NCBI RefSeq assembly: GCF_000968375.1
Contig: NZ_CP009933.1
Span: 1,922,001-1,986,000, forward strand
Length of the DNA: 64,000 nucleotides
Direction of reading: 5' to 3'
Source of the DNA: Clostridium scatologenes
GTDB taxonomy: Bacteria > Bacillota > Clostridia > Clostridiales > Clostridiaceae
The notes under the pieces were generated by a model. The model ran no database searches. It was not told the origin of the DNA and saw only the letters and a list, made by a program, of their open reading frames with translations. Position numbers and translations under genes: made by a program. Below are positions 27,349 through 35,749 of the stretch, piece after piece. Numbering within the stretch: position 1 is the first letter of the stretch; the number at the start of each line of letters is the position of its first letter.

Positions 27349-27363
27349 ATTCTCCTCCTAATT

Positions 27364-27981
27364 TTATTTTACCATATATCGTAATACTGTCTTCAATTTG
27401 TCTTCCTCAACTTTTCTGGCATCACTAAGATAAATTTCTCTATGAATCATTGATTTCCTTTGAAGTCCACTATTCTCCATAAATTCTTTCATCTTTGCAA
27501 AGTTTTCTGGCTCATTGTCATAAGATCCTTTGTGCAGCATTTGAATACTTAAACCGTCCTCTAACTCATCAAACACAATTTCATCTAATAGTGGATGAGG
27601 TTTTTTCTTGCAGGCAATTGCTAGTGCCTTTTGTGCAACATTTTCATCCACAAAGTCAGGTTGCCTGATCATAATAGTATATAATAACTCATCTTTATTT
27701 AAAATCTCTGCTTTTTTACCTTTTTCTGTTAAATCCCACAAACCTTCTAGTGGATATACTGTATATTCAAAATATCCTTCTGGTGTAAATCCATTCTTAG
27801 GCATCATTCTAACAGCATATGACATAGTATATAGCACTCCTATTCTCTCCGAAAAATCTTCATCATTAGGGTTTCCTTTACCCTTTATCATAAAAAATTT
27901 CTGTTTTGGAATTTTAACTAACTCAGGAATTGCTTTTGGCAAATATAATTCTTTTTCATGTTTTCTCCATTCATGTTTCAT
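27364..27981 (-). CDS. GyrI-like domain protein
   Basis: A 205-residue soluble protein of the GyrI-like small-molecule-binding superfamily. Motifs include KFFMIKGKGNPND, YTVYPLEGLWDL and QMLHKGSYDNEPENFAKM, which line the ligand pocket of this family. Stand-alone members with about 205 residues have been linked to drug binding or hydrolysis of cyclic compounds, but this is general family knowledge. AAAGGAGATAAG precedes the ATG. It forms a two-gene operon with the YoaP-like acetyltransferase. Confidence 0.82.
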   Translation of the reverse strand: MKHEWRKHEKELYLPKAIPELVKIPKQKFFMIKGKGNPNDEDFSERIGVLYTMSYAVRMMPKNGFTPEGYFEYTVYPLEGLWDLTEKGKKAEILNKDELLYTIMIRQPDFVDENVAQKALAIACKKKPHPLLDEIVFDELEDGLSIQMLHKGSYDNEPENFAKMKEFMENSGLQRKSMIHREIYLSDARKVEEDKLKTVLRYMVK

Positions 27982-28186
27982 GCTACTTATCTCCTTTATA
28001 CTAACATTTGTAATGATTGATTCTTAATAAATTTAATTTCAAATCTACACTATATAATGATATTCTTGATCTTTCTTTTTTATAGTATAACAAAAGTAAC
28101 ATGACAACTGTATGTCATATTTGCTAATTACTCAACTCTTAAACATAACTATTTCTTTTTTGTGAGAAAAAATTTTTATAATTGTA

Positions 28187-28215
28187 TTAACAAATTTACA
28201 TATAAGTGGTATTAT
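28187..28215 (+). promoter_or_regulatory. Promoter of the TPP riboswitch-thi4 transcript
   Basis: TTAACA (28187-28192) and TATTAT (28210-28215), spacer 17, about 70 bases before the riboswitch. The rest of 28028-28186 holds only A/T-rich sequence. Confidence 0.5.
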
Positions 28216-28290
28216 AGGAATTGTTAGTAAAGTTCGAACATTATTAATGATATCAAAAGTAATAAAAATGAATATTAACTATATTTTAAT

Positions 28291-28376
28291 GGGGAGCTCA
28301 TGTTTTGGGCTGAGAAAGGACTAGTAAGTGCCTGACTCTTATAACTTGATCGGAGTAATGTCCGCGTAGGGAAGGT
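28291..28376 (+). ncRNA. TPP riboswitch (THI element)
   Basis: Contains all key THI-box segments: GGGGAGC, GGGCTGAGA, ACTCTTATAACTTGATCGG, TAATGtCCGcGTAGGGAAGG. The spacing and the order match the thiamine pyrophosphate aptamer. It is followed by an intrinsic terminator and the thi4-type gene, so TPP binding should stop transcription. Confidence 0.95.
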
Positions 28377-28387
28377 TTAAAATATTT

Positions 28388-28417
28388 AGCACACCTGTTT
28401 CTACAGATGTGCTTTTT
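28388..28417 (+). terminator. Terminator of the TPP riboswitch expression platform
   Basis: AGCACA-cCTG-tttc-CAG-aTGTGCT followed by TTTTT, placed 11 bases after the aptamer and 37 bases before the gene. Confidence 0.8.
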
Positions 28418-28453
28418 GATTTATAAATTTATATAGTAAAGGAGTAACAAAAA

Positions 28454-29236
28454 ATGTATTTAGAAGACACAAAAATTTCAAAGGCCATTATTGATACTTA
28501 CAAAGATAAGCTAGAGGATATTTTACACTCAGATGTAATCATTGTTGGAGGAGGTCCTTCAGGCTTAGTCGGTGCAAGTTATCTTGCTAAAGCTGGAATT
28601 AAAACAACCCTTTTAGAGCGCAACTTGAGTATTGGCGGCGGCATGTGGGGTGGCGGTATGATGATGAATCAGATCGTCATCCAAGAAAGTGCTAAAAGCA
28701 TACTTGATGAATTTAATATTGGATACAAAAAATATGAAGAAAATTACTATACAGCTGATTCAATTGAATGTGTTTCTGCCCTTACTTTGAGTGCATCACA
28801 ATCTGGAGCTAGAATATTAAATTCAATTTCAGTAGAAGACGTAATAGTTAAAGATAAATGTATTTCAGGTCTAGTTATTAATTGGACTGCTGTTGAAAAA
28901 ACAAGAATGCCAATTGATCCTATAATGATAGAATCAAAGTATGTTCTTGATGCTACTGGACACGATGCATCAGTTGTCAATAAATTAGTAACCAGAATGG
29001 GAAATGTTTTGAACACTCCTAATGGAACTTTAGAAGGAGAAAAACCAATGTGGGCAGATCGTGGCGAGGAACAAGTAATTAAAAATACTCGTGAAGTTTA
29101 CCCTGGTCTTTATGTATCTGGTATGGCTGCTAATGCAACTTTTGGTGGTCAGAGAATGGGGCCAATTTTTGGAGGTATGTTAATTTCAGGACAGAAAGTT
29201 GCACAGGAATTAATACAGAAAATTAAAAACTGTTAA
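28454..29236 (+). CDS. thi4: Sulfide-dependent thiazole synthase (Thi4 family)
   Basis: A 260-residue enzyme that would make the thiazole part of thiamine from NAD and glycine. It has the dinucleotide-binding GGGPSGLVGASYLAK (residues 33-47), the glycine-rich GGGMWGGGMMMNQ, VLDATGHDA and the C-terminal GMAANATFGGQRMGPIFGGM. Yeast Thi4 gives up its own Cys205, just before a M-D-P; here the matching position is Pro (RMPIDP), where archaeal enzymes have His. So it cannot be the suicide type and should use free sulfide. Control is by the TPP riboswitch. The gene ends in its own terminator. Confidence 0.88.
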   Translation: MYLEDTKISKAIIDTYKDKLEDILHSDVIIVGGGPSGLVGASYLAKAGIKTTLLERNLSIGGGMWGGGMMMNQIVIQESAKSILDEFNIGYKKYEENYYTADSIECVSALTLSASQSGARILNSISVEDVIVKDKCISGLVINWTAVEKTRMPIDPIMIESKYVLDATGHDASVVNKLVTRMGNVLNTPNGTLEGEKPMWADRGEEQVIKNTREVYPGLYVSGMAANATFGGQRMGPIFGGMLISGQKVAQELIQKIKNC

Positions 29237-29288
29237 TATATGGGCATGTATAAATTAATTACTTTATCCCATATTTAAGATAAAAATC

Positions 29289-29345
29289 TATCCTGCAGAT
29301 AGGCACAAAAATAAAATTGTGTCTACTCTTACAGGATACTTTTAT
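29289..29345 (+). terminator. Terminator of thi4
   Basis: TATCCTG...CAGGATA outer stem with an inner GGCACAA/TTGTGTC helix, followed by TTTTATATT. Confidence 0.6.
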
Positions 29346-29362
29346 ATTATGACTAAATGTTA

Positions 29363-30397
29363 TTATTCTATTTCTACAAGTTCATATTTTCTGCTTCCCA
29401 AGCCTATCTTTTCTGCATAATCAAGAGTATATTTGCCCCTTCTGAATACACATCTCCCATTAACTTTGTCAAGTACATCAAGACAAGCCTGATCTATAGC
29501 AACAGGATCTGTAGATGCAAATACTCCTACATCCTTTGCCACAGGTTTCATACTGTGGCCATCACAATCACAATTTTTTGTTATATTAAATGCAAAAGTT
29601 ATGTAAATATTATTCTTATCCTTTGCAGCTGCATAAGCATATTCAGCAAGTCTTTCATTAAAACTTTTTGAAAGTGATGCTAGCCAACTATTTGAAACTG
29701 CTCCAAAATTACAAGTTGTCATACAAGCAGCACAGCCGACACATTTATCTTTATTGATCTTAGCCTTTGGTGCCATTGTGATTGCTTTTTCAGGACAATT
29801 TTTAGCACATGCTCCACAGCCTTTACATTTAAAATAACTTATTTTAGGTATGGAATTAGCATGTTGAGCAAGTTTTCCACCTCTTGAAGCACATCCCATG
29901 CCCAATTGCTTAATTGCTCCTCCAAAACCAGCTAAAGCATGTCCTTTAAAGTGACTTATAATCATAACTTGCTTTTGTTTTGCAATTTCCTTACCTATTT
30001 TGCATTTTTTAAAATTCTTTTTATTTATCTCTACCTCTTCATAATTTTCTCCATGATCACCATCTGCAATTACAATAGGTAATTGAGTAAATCCATGTTC
30101 TTCAGCAAGCTTAATATGATTCTTTGATGTAGTTCTCTCTCCCCTATAAAGAACATTTGTCTCCATATAAGCACTTTCTATTTCTCTTTCCTTAAAATAT
30201 TCTAATATGCCTTCAAAATTTTTAGATTCTATATATGTTTTATTGCCCTTTTCACCAAAATGGACCTTTAGTGGTATATACTTTTCTAGTGTGATACCTT
30301 CGTCATCTACTAAACGATCCAAAAGCATCTTTGCTGCTTCATTTATATCTTGTGTTTTTAAATATGAATCTACAGCCTTAAAATATACATTTTTCAT
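29363..30397 (-). CDS. DUF362 protein with two 4Fe-4S clusters
   Basis: About 344 residues from MKNVYFKAVDSYLKTQ (30397), chosen because AAGGAGAG lies just upstream; the listed frame adds ten codons without support. Residues 1-180 and 255-344 form the DUF362 domain. Between them are two ferredoxin motifs, CKGCGACAKNCPEKA and CVGCAACMTTCNFGAV, each C-x2-C-x2-C-x3-C. DUF362 iron-sulfur proteins are common in anaerobes and of unknown function. It is convergent with thi4. Its short distance to the ArsR gene (185 bases) suggests separate control. Confidence 0.82.
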   Translation of the reverse strand: MKNVYFKAVDSYLKTQDINEAAKMLLDRLVDDEGITLEKYIPLKVHFGEKGNKTYIESKNFEGILEYFKEREIESAYMETNVLYRGERTTSKNHIKLAEEHGFTQLPIVIADGDHGENYEEVEINKKNFKKCKIGKEIAKQKQVMIISHFKGHALAGFGGAIKQLGMGCASRGGKLAQHANSIPKISYFKCKGCGACAKNCPEKAITMAPKAKINKDKCVGCAACMTTCNFGAVSNSWLASLSKSFNERLAEYAYAAAKDKNNIYITFAFNITKNCDCDGHSMKPVAKDVGVFASTDPVAIDQACLDVLDKVNGRCVFRRGKYTLDYAEKIGLGSRKYELVEIE

Positions 30398-30581
30398 AAA
30401 AAATCTCTCCTTATAAATTTTCATCATTTATAATTATTTATTTTATCCTTTTTTTATAAAATAACTCTTCTAAGTTCTATATTAGTACTAATATATCTTT
30501 TTTATTTATAGTTCTTGAATTGAAACAAATTACTTTTATATTTCGACAACTATCAAAATGTCATTTAAAAATAAAAGAGAT

Positions 30582-30887
30582 TTATTTTTTTTCATCTCTT
30601 TTAATTGTTAATATACTACAAATTTCATTTAACAATTCTTCATTTGCCCTTGCAACTAAAAATTTACCCTTTTTCTCTGTAAAGATTAAATTTGCATTGC
30701 TTAATTCCTTTAAATGATGGGAAATAGTAGGTGCACCTATATTTAATTTACTAATAACATCATTTATAAAGCATTCACAATTTGTATCAAAACTTTTTTC
30801 AGCACTTCTTACTATTTGAAAATATAATTCCAATCTATTTTCATTAGAAAGAGCTTTAAATATCCTTGCTAACTCTTTTGTATCCAT
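30582..30887 (-). CDS. ArsR-family transcriptional regulator
   Basis: About 101 residues from MDTKELARIFKALSNENRLE (30887) after AGGAG; a start five codons earlier is less supported. The winged helix carries the recognition helix in NIGAPTISHHLKELSNANLI. Two cysteines lie at DTNCECFI, not in the usual metal-binding ELCVCDL position, so it may sense a thiol, sulfide or metabolite rather than a metal. It is divergent from the metY-type gene 206 bases away, which it may control. It ends with a hairpin of AAAAGAGAT/ATCTCTTTT. Confidence 0.8.
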   Translation of the reverse strand: MDTKELARIFKALSNENRLELYFQIVRSAEKSFDTNCECFINDVISKLNIGAPTISHHLKELSNANLIFTEKKGKFLVARANEELLNEICSILTIKRDEKK

Positions 30888-31092
30888 AATTGCTCCTAAC
30901 ACTTTGATAAATATCGAATTATTAAAATAAGTTTACACTATTTAAAATTCTACGTCAATATCTTAAGCAAATGAATTTAACAAAACTATATTCACTACAT
31001 CTTTATTAATTTTTATACTAATTCCCCCTTGAATTGATAAAATATTAAAATTATAATAATTATATTATTATTTTCAGAAAGGACGTAATAAA

Positions 31093-32379
31093 ATGAAAAA
31101 TTATAAAATTAATACAAAATGTGTACAAGCCGGTTACAGACCAGGTAACGGAGAACCACGCCAGATTCCTATTATTCAAAGTACAACCTTTAAATATGAT
31201 ACCAGTGAAGACATGGGAAAATTGTTCGACCTAGAAGCTACTGGCTATTTCTATAGCAGGCTTCAAAATCCAACAAATGACTATGTAGCTGCCAAGATTG
31301 CTGATATGGAAGGCGGGACTGCTGCAATGTTAACTTCTTCAGGGCAAGCTGCCAATTTCTTTGCTCTTTTTAATATCTGTAACTGTGGAGATCATATCGT
31401 TGCTTCTTCCAGCATTTACGGAGGTACTTTCAATCTAATTTCCATAACTATGGCTAAAATGGGTGTTACTGCTACATTCGTTTCTCCTGACTGCACAGAA
31501 GAAGAATTGAATGCTGCTTTCAAACCTAATACAAAGGCAGTTTTTGGTGAAACAATTGCTAATCCTGCTCTTACTGTATTAGATATTGAAAAATTTGCAA
31601 ATGCTGCTCATGCTCATAGTGTTCCACTTATTGTGGATAATACTTTTGCAACTCCTATTAACTGCCGTCCTTTTGAATGGGGTGCTGACATTGTTACCCA
31701 CTCCACTACGAAATACATGGATGGTCATGGTGCTGCACTAGGTGGAGCCGTTGTGGATTCTGGTAATTTTGATTGGATGGCTCATGCTGATAAATTTCCT
31801 GGACTTTGTACACCAGATGACAGCTACCATGGCATTACCTATGCTGAAAAATTCGGCAAAGAAGGAGCCTTCATTACCAAATGTACTGCCCAGTTAATGC
31901 GTGATCTTGGTTCTATTCAATCACCACAAAATGCATTCATCTTAAATTTAGGACTAGAAAGCCTTCATGTACGTATGCCACGTCATTGCGAAAACGGTCA
32001 ATCTGTTGCAGAATTCCTTGAAAAGCATCCAAAGGTTGCCTATGTTAACTACTGTGGCCTACCAAGTGATAAATACTATGAAGTTGCAAAAAAGTATCTG
32101 CCAAATGGCTCTTGTGGTGTTGTTTCCTTTGGTTTAAAAGGTGGTGGTAAAGCAGCTGAAATATTTATGAAAAATCTTAAGCTTGCAGCCATTGAAACAC
32201 ATGTAGCAGACGCTCGCACCTGCTGTCTAAATCCTGCAACAAGCACACACCGTCAGATGAATGACGAACAATTAAAGGAAGCTGGCGTTCCAGCAGAATT
32301 AATTCGTATAAGCTGCGGAATTGAAGATAAAGAAGATTTAATTTCTGATATTTCACAAGCATTAGATTGCATCAAATAA
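31093..32379 (+). CDS. metY: O-acetylhomoserine sulfhydrylase (MetY)
   Basis: A 428-residue PLP enzyme of the Cys/Met metabolism family. It would turn O-acetylhomoserine and sulfide into homocysteine. Residues in the N-terminal part (GYRPGNGEPRQIPIIQSTTF, LQNPTNDYVAAKIA) and the PLP lysine in HSTTKYMDGHGAALGG match MetY; at about 430 residues it is longer than the MetB/MetC group (about 380), which separates the subfamilies. AAAGGAC precedes the start. The divergent ArsR gene may be its regulator. No SAM riboswitch or T-box is seen in its leader. Confidence 0.9.
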   Translation: MKNYKINTKCVQAGYRPGNGEPRQIPIIQSTTFKYDTSEDMGKLFDLEATGYFYSRLQNPTNDYVAAKIADMEGGTAAMLTSSGQAANFFALFNICNCGDHIVASSSIYGGTFNLISITMAKMGVTATFVSPDCTEEELNAAFKPNTKAVFGETIANPALTVLDIEKFANAAHAHSVPLIVDNTFATPINCRPFEWGADIVTHSTTKYMDGHGAALGGAVVDSGNFDWMAHADKFPGLCTPDDSYHGITYAEKFGKEGAFITKCTAQLMRDLGSIQSPQNAFILNLGLESLHVRMPRHCENGQSVAEFLEKHPKVAYVNYCGLPSDKYYEVAKKYLPNGSCGVVSFGLKGGGKAAEIFMKNLKLAAIETHVADARTCCLNPATSTHRQMNDEQLKEAGVPAELIRISCGIEDKEDLISDISQALDCIK

Positions 32380-32391
32380 TTTTACTTATCC

Positions 32392-32424
32392 AGGGGATTG
32401 GCTAGAATATTTTAACCAATCCCT
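32392..32424 (+). terminator. Terminator of metY
   Basis: AGGGGATTGG pairs with CCAATCCCT, ten bases after the stop codon. Confidence 0.7.
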
Positions 32425-32502
32425 GATTCAGTTATCCCCTATTTTTGACAGTTCTATTATAGTATCCATACTATGCTAATTTAACATAAGCATTTTACAT
32501 AA

Positions 32503-33435
32503 CTATCTAGCCCACTTAGCAATAGCTTTAATATCCTCTGGAGTAGTTCTGCAGCAACCACCAATAAGACTAGCTCCCCTATCAAACCAAACTTTAGCAT
32601 TACAACTATAGGATTGGCAAGATGAATTACCATGCCATGTTTTGGAGTTAGCATCATATTCTTCGCCTGAGTTTGGATAAACCACCACAGGTTTATTAGA
32701 ATTCTTTTTAATTTCTTCAATTAGGGATTGCACATATTGAGGTGCAGTACAGTTTACTCCAATTGCAGCAACTTGTTCACAACTATTTAAGAATTTTGCA
32801 CACTCAGAAATTGGAGTTCCATCACTTATTTCTAAAGCATTTTTACAGCTAAAGCTTACCCAACAATACATTTCAGGAAATTCTTTAAGTAATTTGACAA
32901 TAGCTTTTGCTTCTAAAAGACTAGGTAATGTTTCACAAGCTAGTATGTCCACTTCTTCTTCTACTAAAATCTCCATTCTTGGTCTATGAAAATTAATCAA
33001 ATTTTCTTCATCAATATCACTATATCCACGATATTCAGACCCATCTGCAAGATAAGCTCCATAAGGTCCTATTGATCCAGCAATCAATGGAAATGGCCTA
33101 TTTATTCTATTAGAAGCTTCTTCCCAAAAATCATCTCTTGCTTTTTTAGCAATTGTAACTGACCTTTTAATAAGTGATATTGCTTCATCCTTTGAAAATC
33201 CTTTTTTAACAAAGCCTTCAATAGAAGCCTGATAACTTGAAGTAATAGCACAATCAGCACCAGCACAAAAATAATCATAATGAACTTTTTCTATCATTTT
33301 GGGGTCTTCGGCAAGTATTTTAGCAGACCACAAGGAATCATTGATGTTACATCCTCTATTTTCAAGTTCTGTAGCTAATGCACCATCTAAAATAATTGGC
33401 GAAAATTCTTTTAAAATATTTTCTATAAGATTCAT
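32503..33435 (-). CDS. mmuM: Homocysteine S-methyltransferase
   Basis: A 310-residue enzyme with the Pfam S-methyl_trans fold. Residues opening with FSPIILDGALATELENRG, then IGVNCTAP and the C-terminal GGCCRTTPEDI supply the three zinc-binding cysteines. MmuM-type enzymes methylate homocysteine to methionine with S-methylmethionine or SAM, without cobalamin. The gene follows the sulfhydrylase (convergent), consistent with a homocysteine-to-methionine route. AGGGGAGTATT precedes the ATG. A palindromic element separates it from the PLP-lyase gene upstream. Confidence 0.88.
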   Translation of the reverse strand: MNLIENILKEFSPIILDGALATELENRGCNINDSLWSAKILAEDPKMIEKVHYDYFCAGADCAITSSYQASIEGFVKKGFSKDEAISLIKRSVTIAKKARDDFWEEASNRINRPFPLIAGSIGPYGAYLADGSEYRGYSDIDEENLINFHRPRMEILVEEEVDILACETLPSLLEAKAIVKLLKEFPEMYCWVSFSCKNALEISDGTPISECAKFLNSCEQVAAIGVNCTAPQYVQSLIEEIKKNSNKPVVVYPNSGEEYDANSKTWHGNSSCQSYSCNAKVWFDRGASLIGGCCRTTPEDIKAIAKWAR

Positions 33436-33595
33436 AATAATACTCCCCTTTTCATTTATTTTGTGTATGATAAATATAACATTTTTCGATTACCCTATTC
33501 AAGTTAAATGTTTTACAAGCTTCAATAAAATGCATTGATTTGGATAACACAAAAATAAATCTGAATTTGCTGCTTTGTTGAATCAAATAATTTAA

Positions 33596-33667
33596 AAGGA
33601 CTGTTATACTAAGAATAAGCTTCACAATATATTCCACTTAAGCTTCTTAATACAACAATCCCTCTTT
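33596..33667. repeat. Palindromic element, copy B (terminator-like)
   Basis: Arms AAAAGGACTGTTATACTAAG and, on the other strand, AAAGAGGGATTGTTGTATTAAG, with an inner AAGCTT pair. It directly follows the stop codon of the PLP-lyase on the minus strand and can act as its terminator. Related to copies at 1665 and 45327. Confidence 0.6.
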
Positions 33668-33689
33668 ATTTTACATCGTATGAATTTTT

Positions 33690-34832
33690 TTATTTTCTTG
33701 ATTTGTCAAGTGCTTGCTGAATGTCCATTAATAAATCATCAATGTTTTCAATTCCTACTGAAAATCTTAATAAATTTTCAGTAATACCAATTTGATCTTG
33801 TAATTCTTTTGAATATGACTCATGTGTCATAGATGCAGGATGACATACCAAAGATTCAACACCACCAAGACTAACTGCTAAATCAAAGAATTCTAATTCA
33901 TTGCAAAATATGGTACAATCATATTCTTTTTTCAATGCAACTGATAATACTGCACCATCACCTTTTGCTTGTTTCTTTTGAATTTGATATCCTTCATGAG
34001 TTTCAAGCCCTGTATAATATACCTTTTCAGCAGCACCAGAATTTACAAAATATTGAGCTACTTTCATTGTATTTTCTAAATGTCTATCCATTCGAATAGG
34101 TAAAGTTTTTATTCCACGTGTTAATAAAAAAGAATCAAATGGGCTCAAAATTGCACCTAATACCTTTTGATGAAATTTCAACTCATTATAAATGGCATCA
34201 TCATTAACCACTACGAGTCCTGCTATAATATCAGAATGACCTGCATAATATTTTGTAGCTGAATACACAACAATATCTGCTCCTAATTCTAATGGCTTTT
34301 GTAAATATGATGTCATAAACGTATTGTCAACAATTACACGCATTCCCTTTGCTTTGGCTTTACTGGATACTACTTGTATATCAGTAACATCTAGTAAAGG
34401 ATTTGAAGGAGTTTCAATAAAAATTGTACTTACTTTTTCATCAGCTTTATCAAAATCATATGTATTAAAATTAGTTACTATTTCATAATCAATGTTTCTT
34501 TCCTCAAAAACTTTTAAAACATAACTCCATGTACCACCATAAACATTACTATTTATTAATACTTTTTCTCCTGGTTTTAATAAAGAAAATACTAAAGCTG
34601 TAGCTGCCATTCCACTTGCCATTGCTAAACCATATTTTGCTCCTTCTAACTGTGCTGCAAGAACTTCAACATTATTTCTTGTTGGATTATTGGAACGGCT
34701 GTACATGAATTCACCAAAATCGCCTAACTTTTCTTGTATGAAAGTAGAAGATAAATACACAGGATAATTTACACCTTTAATATCTGTTTTATCTTTCCTA
34801 CCTCCATGTATTGCCAATGATTCATATTTCAT
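33690..34832 (-). CDS. Cys/Met PLP lyase (cystathionine/methionine gamma-lyase type)
   Basis: A 380-residue PLP enzyme starting MKYESLAIHGG, with FMYSRSNNPTRNNVE near residue 40 and YSATKYYAGHSDIIAG near residue 190, where the Lys holds PLP. The 380-residue size and the YSRSNNPTR motif fit the gamma-lyase / cystathionine lyase group; cystathionine gamma-lyase, gamma-synthase or methionine gamma-lyase cannot be told apart by eye. AAAGGAAGG precedes the start. It lies 21 bases downstream of the metQ remnant, so the two were or are one operon of sulfur amino acid use. Confidence 0.83.
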   Translation of the reverse strand: MKYESLAIHGGRKDKTDIKGVNYPVYLSSTFIQEKLGDFGEFMYSRSNNPTRNNVEVLAAQLEGAKYGLAMASGMAATALVFSLLKPGEKVLINSNVYGGTWSYVLKVFEERNIDYEIVTNFNTYDFDKADEKVSTIFIETPSNPLLDVTDIQVVSSKAKAKGMRVIVDNTFMTSYLQKPLELGADIVVYSATKYYAGHSDIIAGLVVVNDDAIYNELKFHQKVLGAILSPFDSFLLTRGIKTLPIRMDRHLENTMKVAQYFVNSGAAEKVYYTGLETHEGYQIQKKQAKGDGAVLSVALKKEYDCTIFCNELEFFDLAVSLGGVESLVCHPASMTHESYSKELQDQIGITENLLRFSVGIENIDDLLMDIQQALDKSRK

Positions 34833-34853
34833 ACAAAACCTTCCTTTCTCTAA

Positions 34854-35638
34854 TTAAAATGCAGGTAACACTGCACCCTTATATTTATCTTTAATAAATT
34901 TTTTCATATCTTCTGACTGAAGAACGGATACTAATTTTTTAATAGCTTCTTTACTTTCATTTCCTTTTTTTACACAAATAACATTACCAAAAACTGAATC
35001 TTCTGCTTTTTCTCTTGCAAGATAATTATTGGGATCAAGTTTGGCTTCAAGTAATCTATTAGTGTTTGTTATATATGCAGCAAAGTCACTACGTGTATTT
35101 AGAATAACATCTGCATCAATTGCTACAATTTTTAAAGGCTTATTATACTTCTCTATCATTGAAACATCTGCATTAGACATTGTAATTTTACTAGATAATT
35201 TTATCAATCCTGCTTGCTCTAACAACTTCAAGCATCTATATTGGTTAGTAACATCTTCTTTGATAGCTATTGTAGCATTATCTGGTAAATCTTTTATACT
35301 TTTATATTTATCAGAACACATAACCAATGGCTCCATGTGGATTGCTCCTGCACTAACAAGATGTCCATTATTTTTCTTATTCCATTCATCTAAATATGGA
35401 ACGTATGCATCATAATGAAAATCAACTGTTCCATTTTCAACTTGTTCATTCCATGTTTTATCCCATTGTTTTGAAACAATGTTTAACTTAACACCTTTCT
35501 TTTCCAACTCCTTTTGTGCATATTCTAAAATTTCAGCATGAGGAGTAGTATCAGCTAAACATTTTAATGTTACTACATCTGTTTTGTTGCTACTAGATAA
35601 TTTATTACATTTTCTTATAAGTATAATTTAATTTTCAT
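34854..35638 (-). pseudogene. metQ: metQ-like methionine-binding lipoprotein, signal peptide lost
   Basis: The frame from about 35618 encodes the complete mature NlpA/MetQ domain: CNKLSSSN, TLKCLADTTPHAEILEYA, then DFHYDAYVPYLDEWN and DPNNYLAREKAEDS, ending in KGAVLPAF. In place of the signal peptide there is only ATG AAA ATT AAA TTA TAC TTA followed by a stop (35638-35615), 29 bases before the lipobox-type Cys and in another frame. About 40-60 bases seem to have been deleted. The TTG at 35507 is not a credible start. The partner genes metN and metI are also absent, so the gene is probably dead; a short cytosolic product is possible but would not reach the membrane. Confidence 0.75.
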
Positions 35639-35702
35639 ATAAAGCTGTATCATTCAATGAATAGTTATTTAGCTAACAAAAACTACACTTAGAATTACAA
35701 CT

Positions 35703-35742
35703 AAAAAAGCCAGTATATATTTTTAATATACACTGACTTTTT
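35703..35742 (-). terminator. Terminator of ptsG
   Basis: AAAAAGCCAGTaTATAT pairs with ATATAcACTGaCTTTTT, seven bases after the ptsG stop on the minus strand. Confidence 0.7.
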
Positions 35743-35749
35743 AAATCTA

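Noticed and set aside
30903..31092. SAM riboswitch or T-box expected before metY
   Set aside because: None of the conserved S-box or T-box segments is present; the region is only A/T-rich.
32481..32720. 79-codon minus-strand ORF inside the homocysteine methyltransferase gene
   Set aside because: Shadow frame fully inside a clear coding region on the same strand.
35487..35507. TTG start for a short MetQ-like protein
   Set aside because: AAGGAG directly touches the TTG, and the same frame continues upstream with conserved MetQ sequence, so this is internal.
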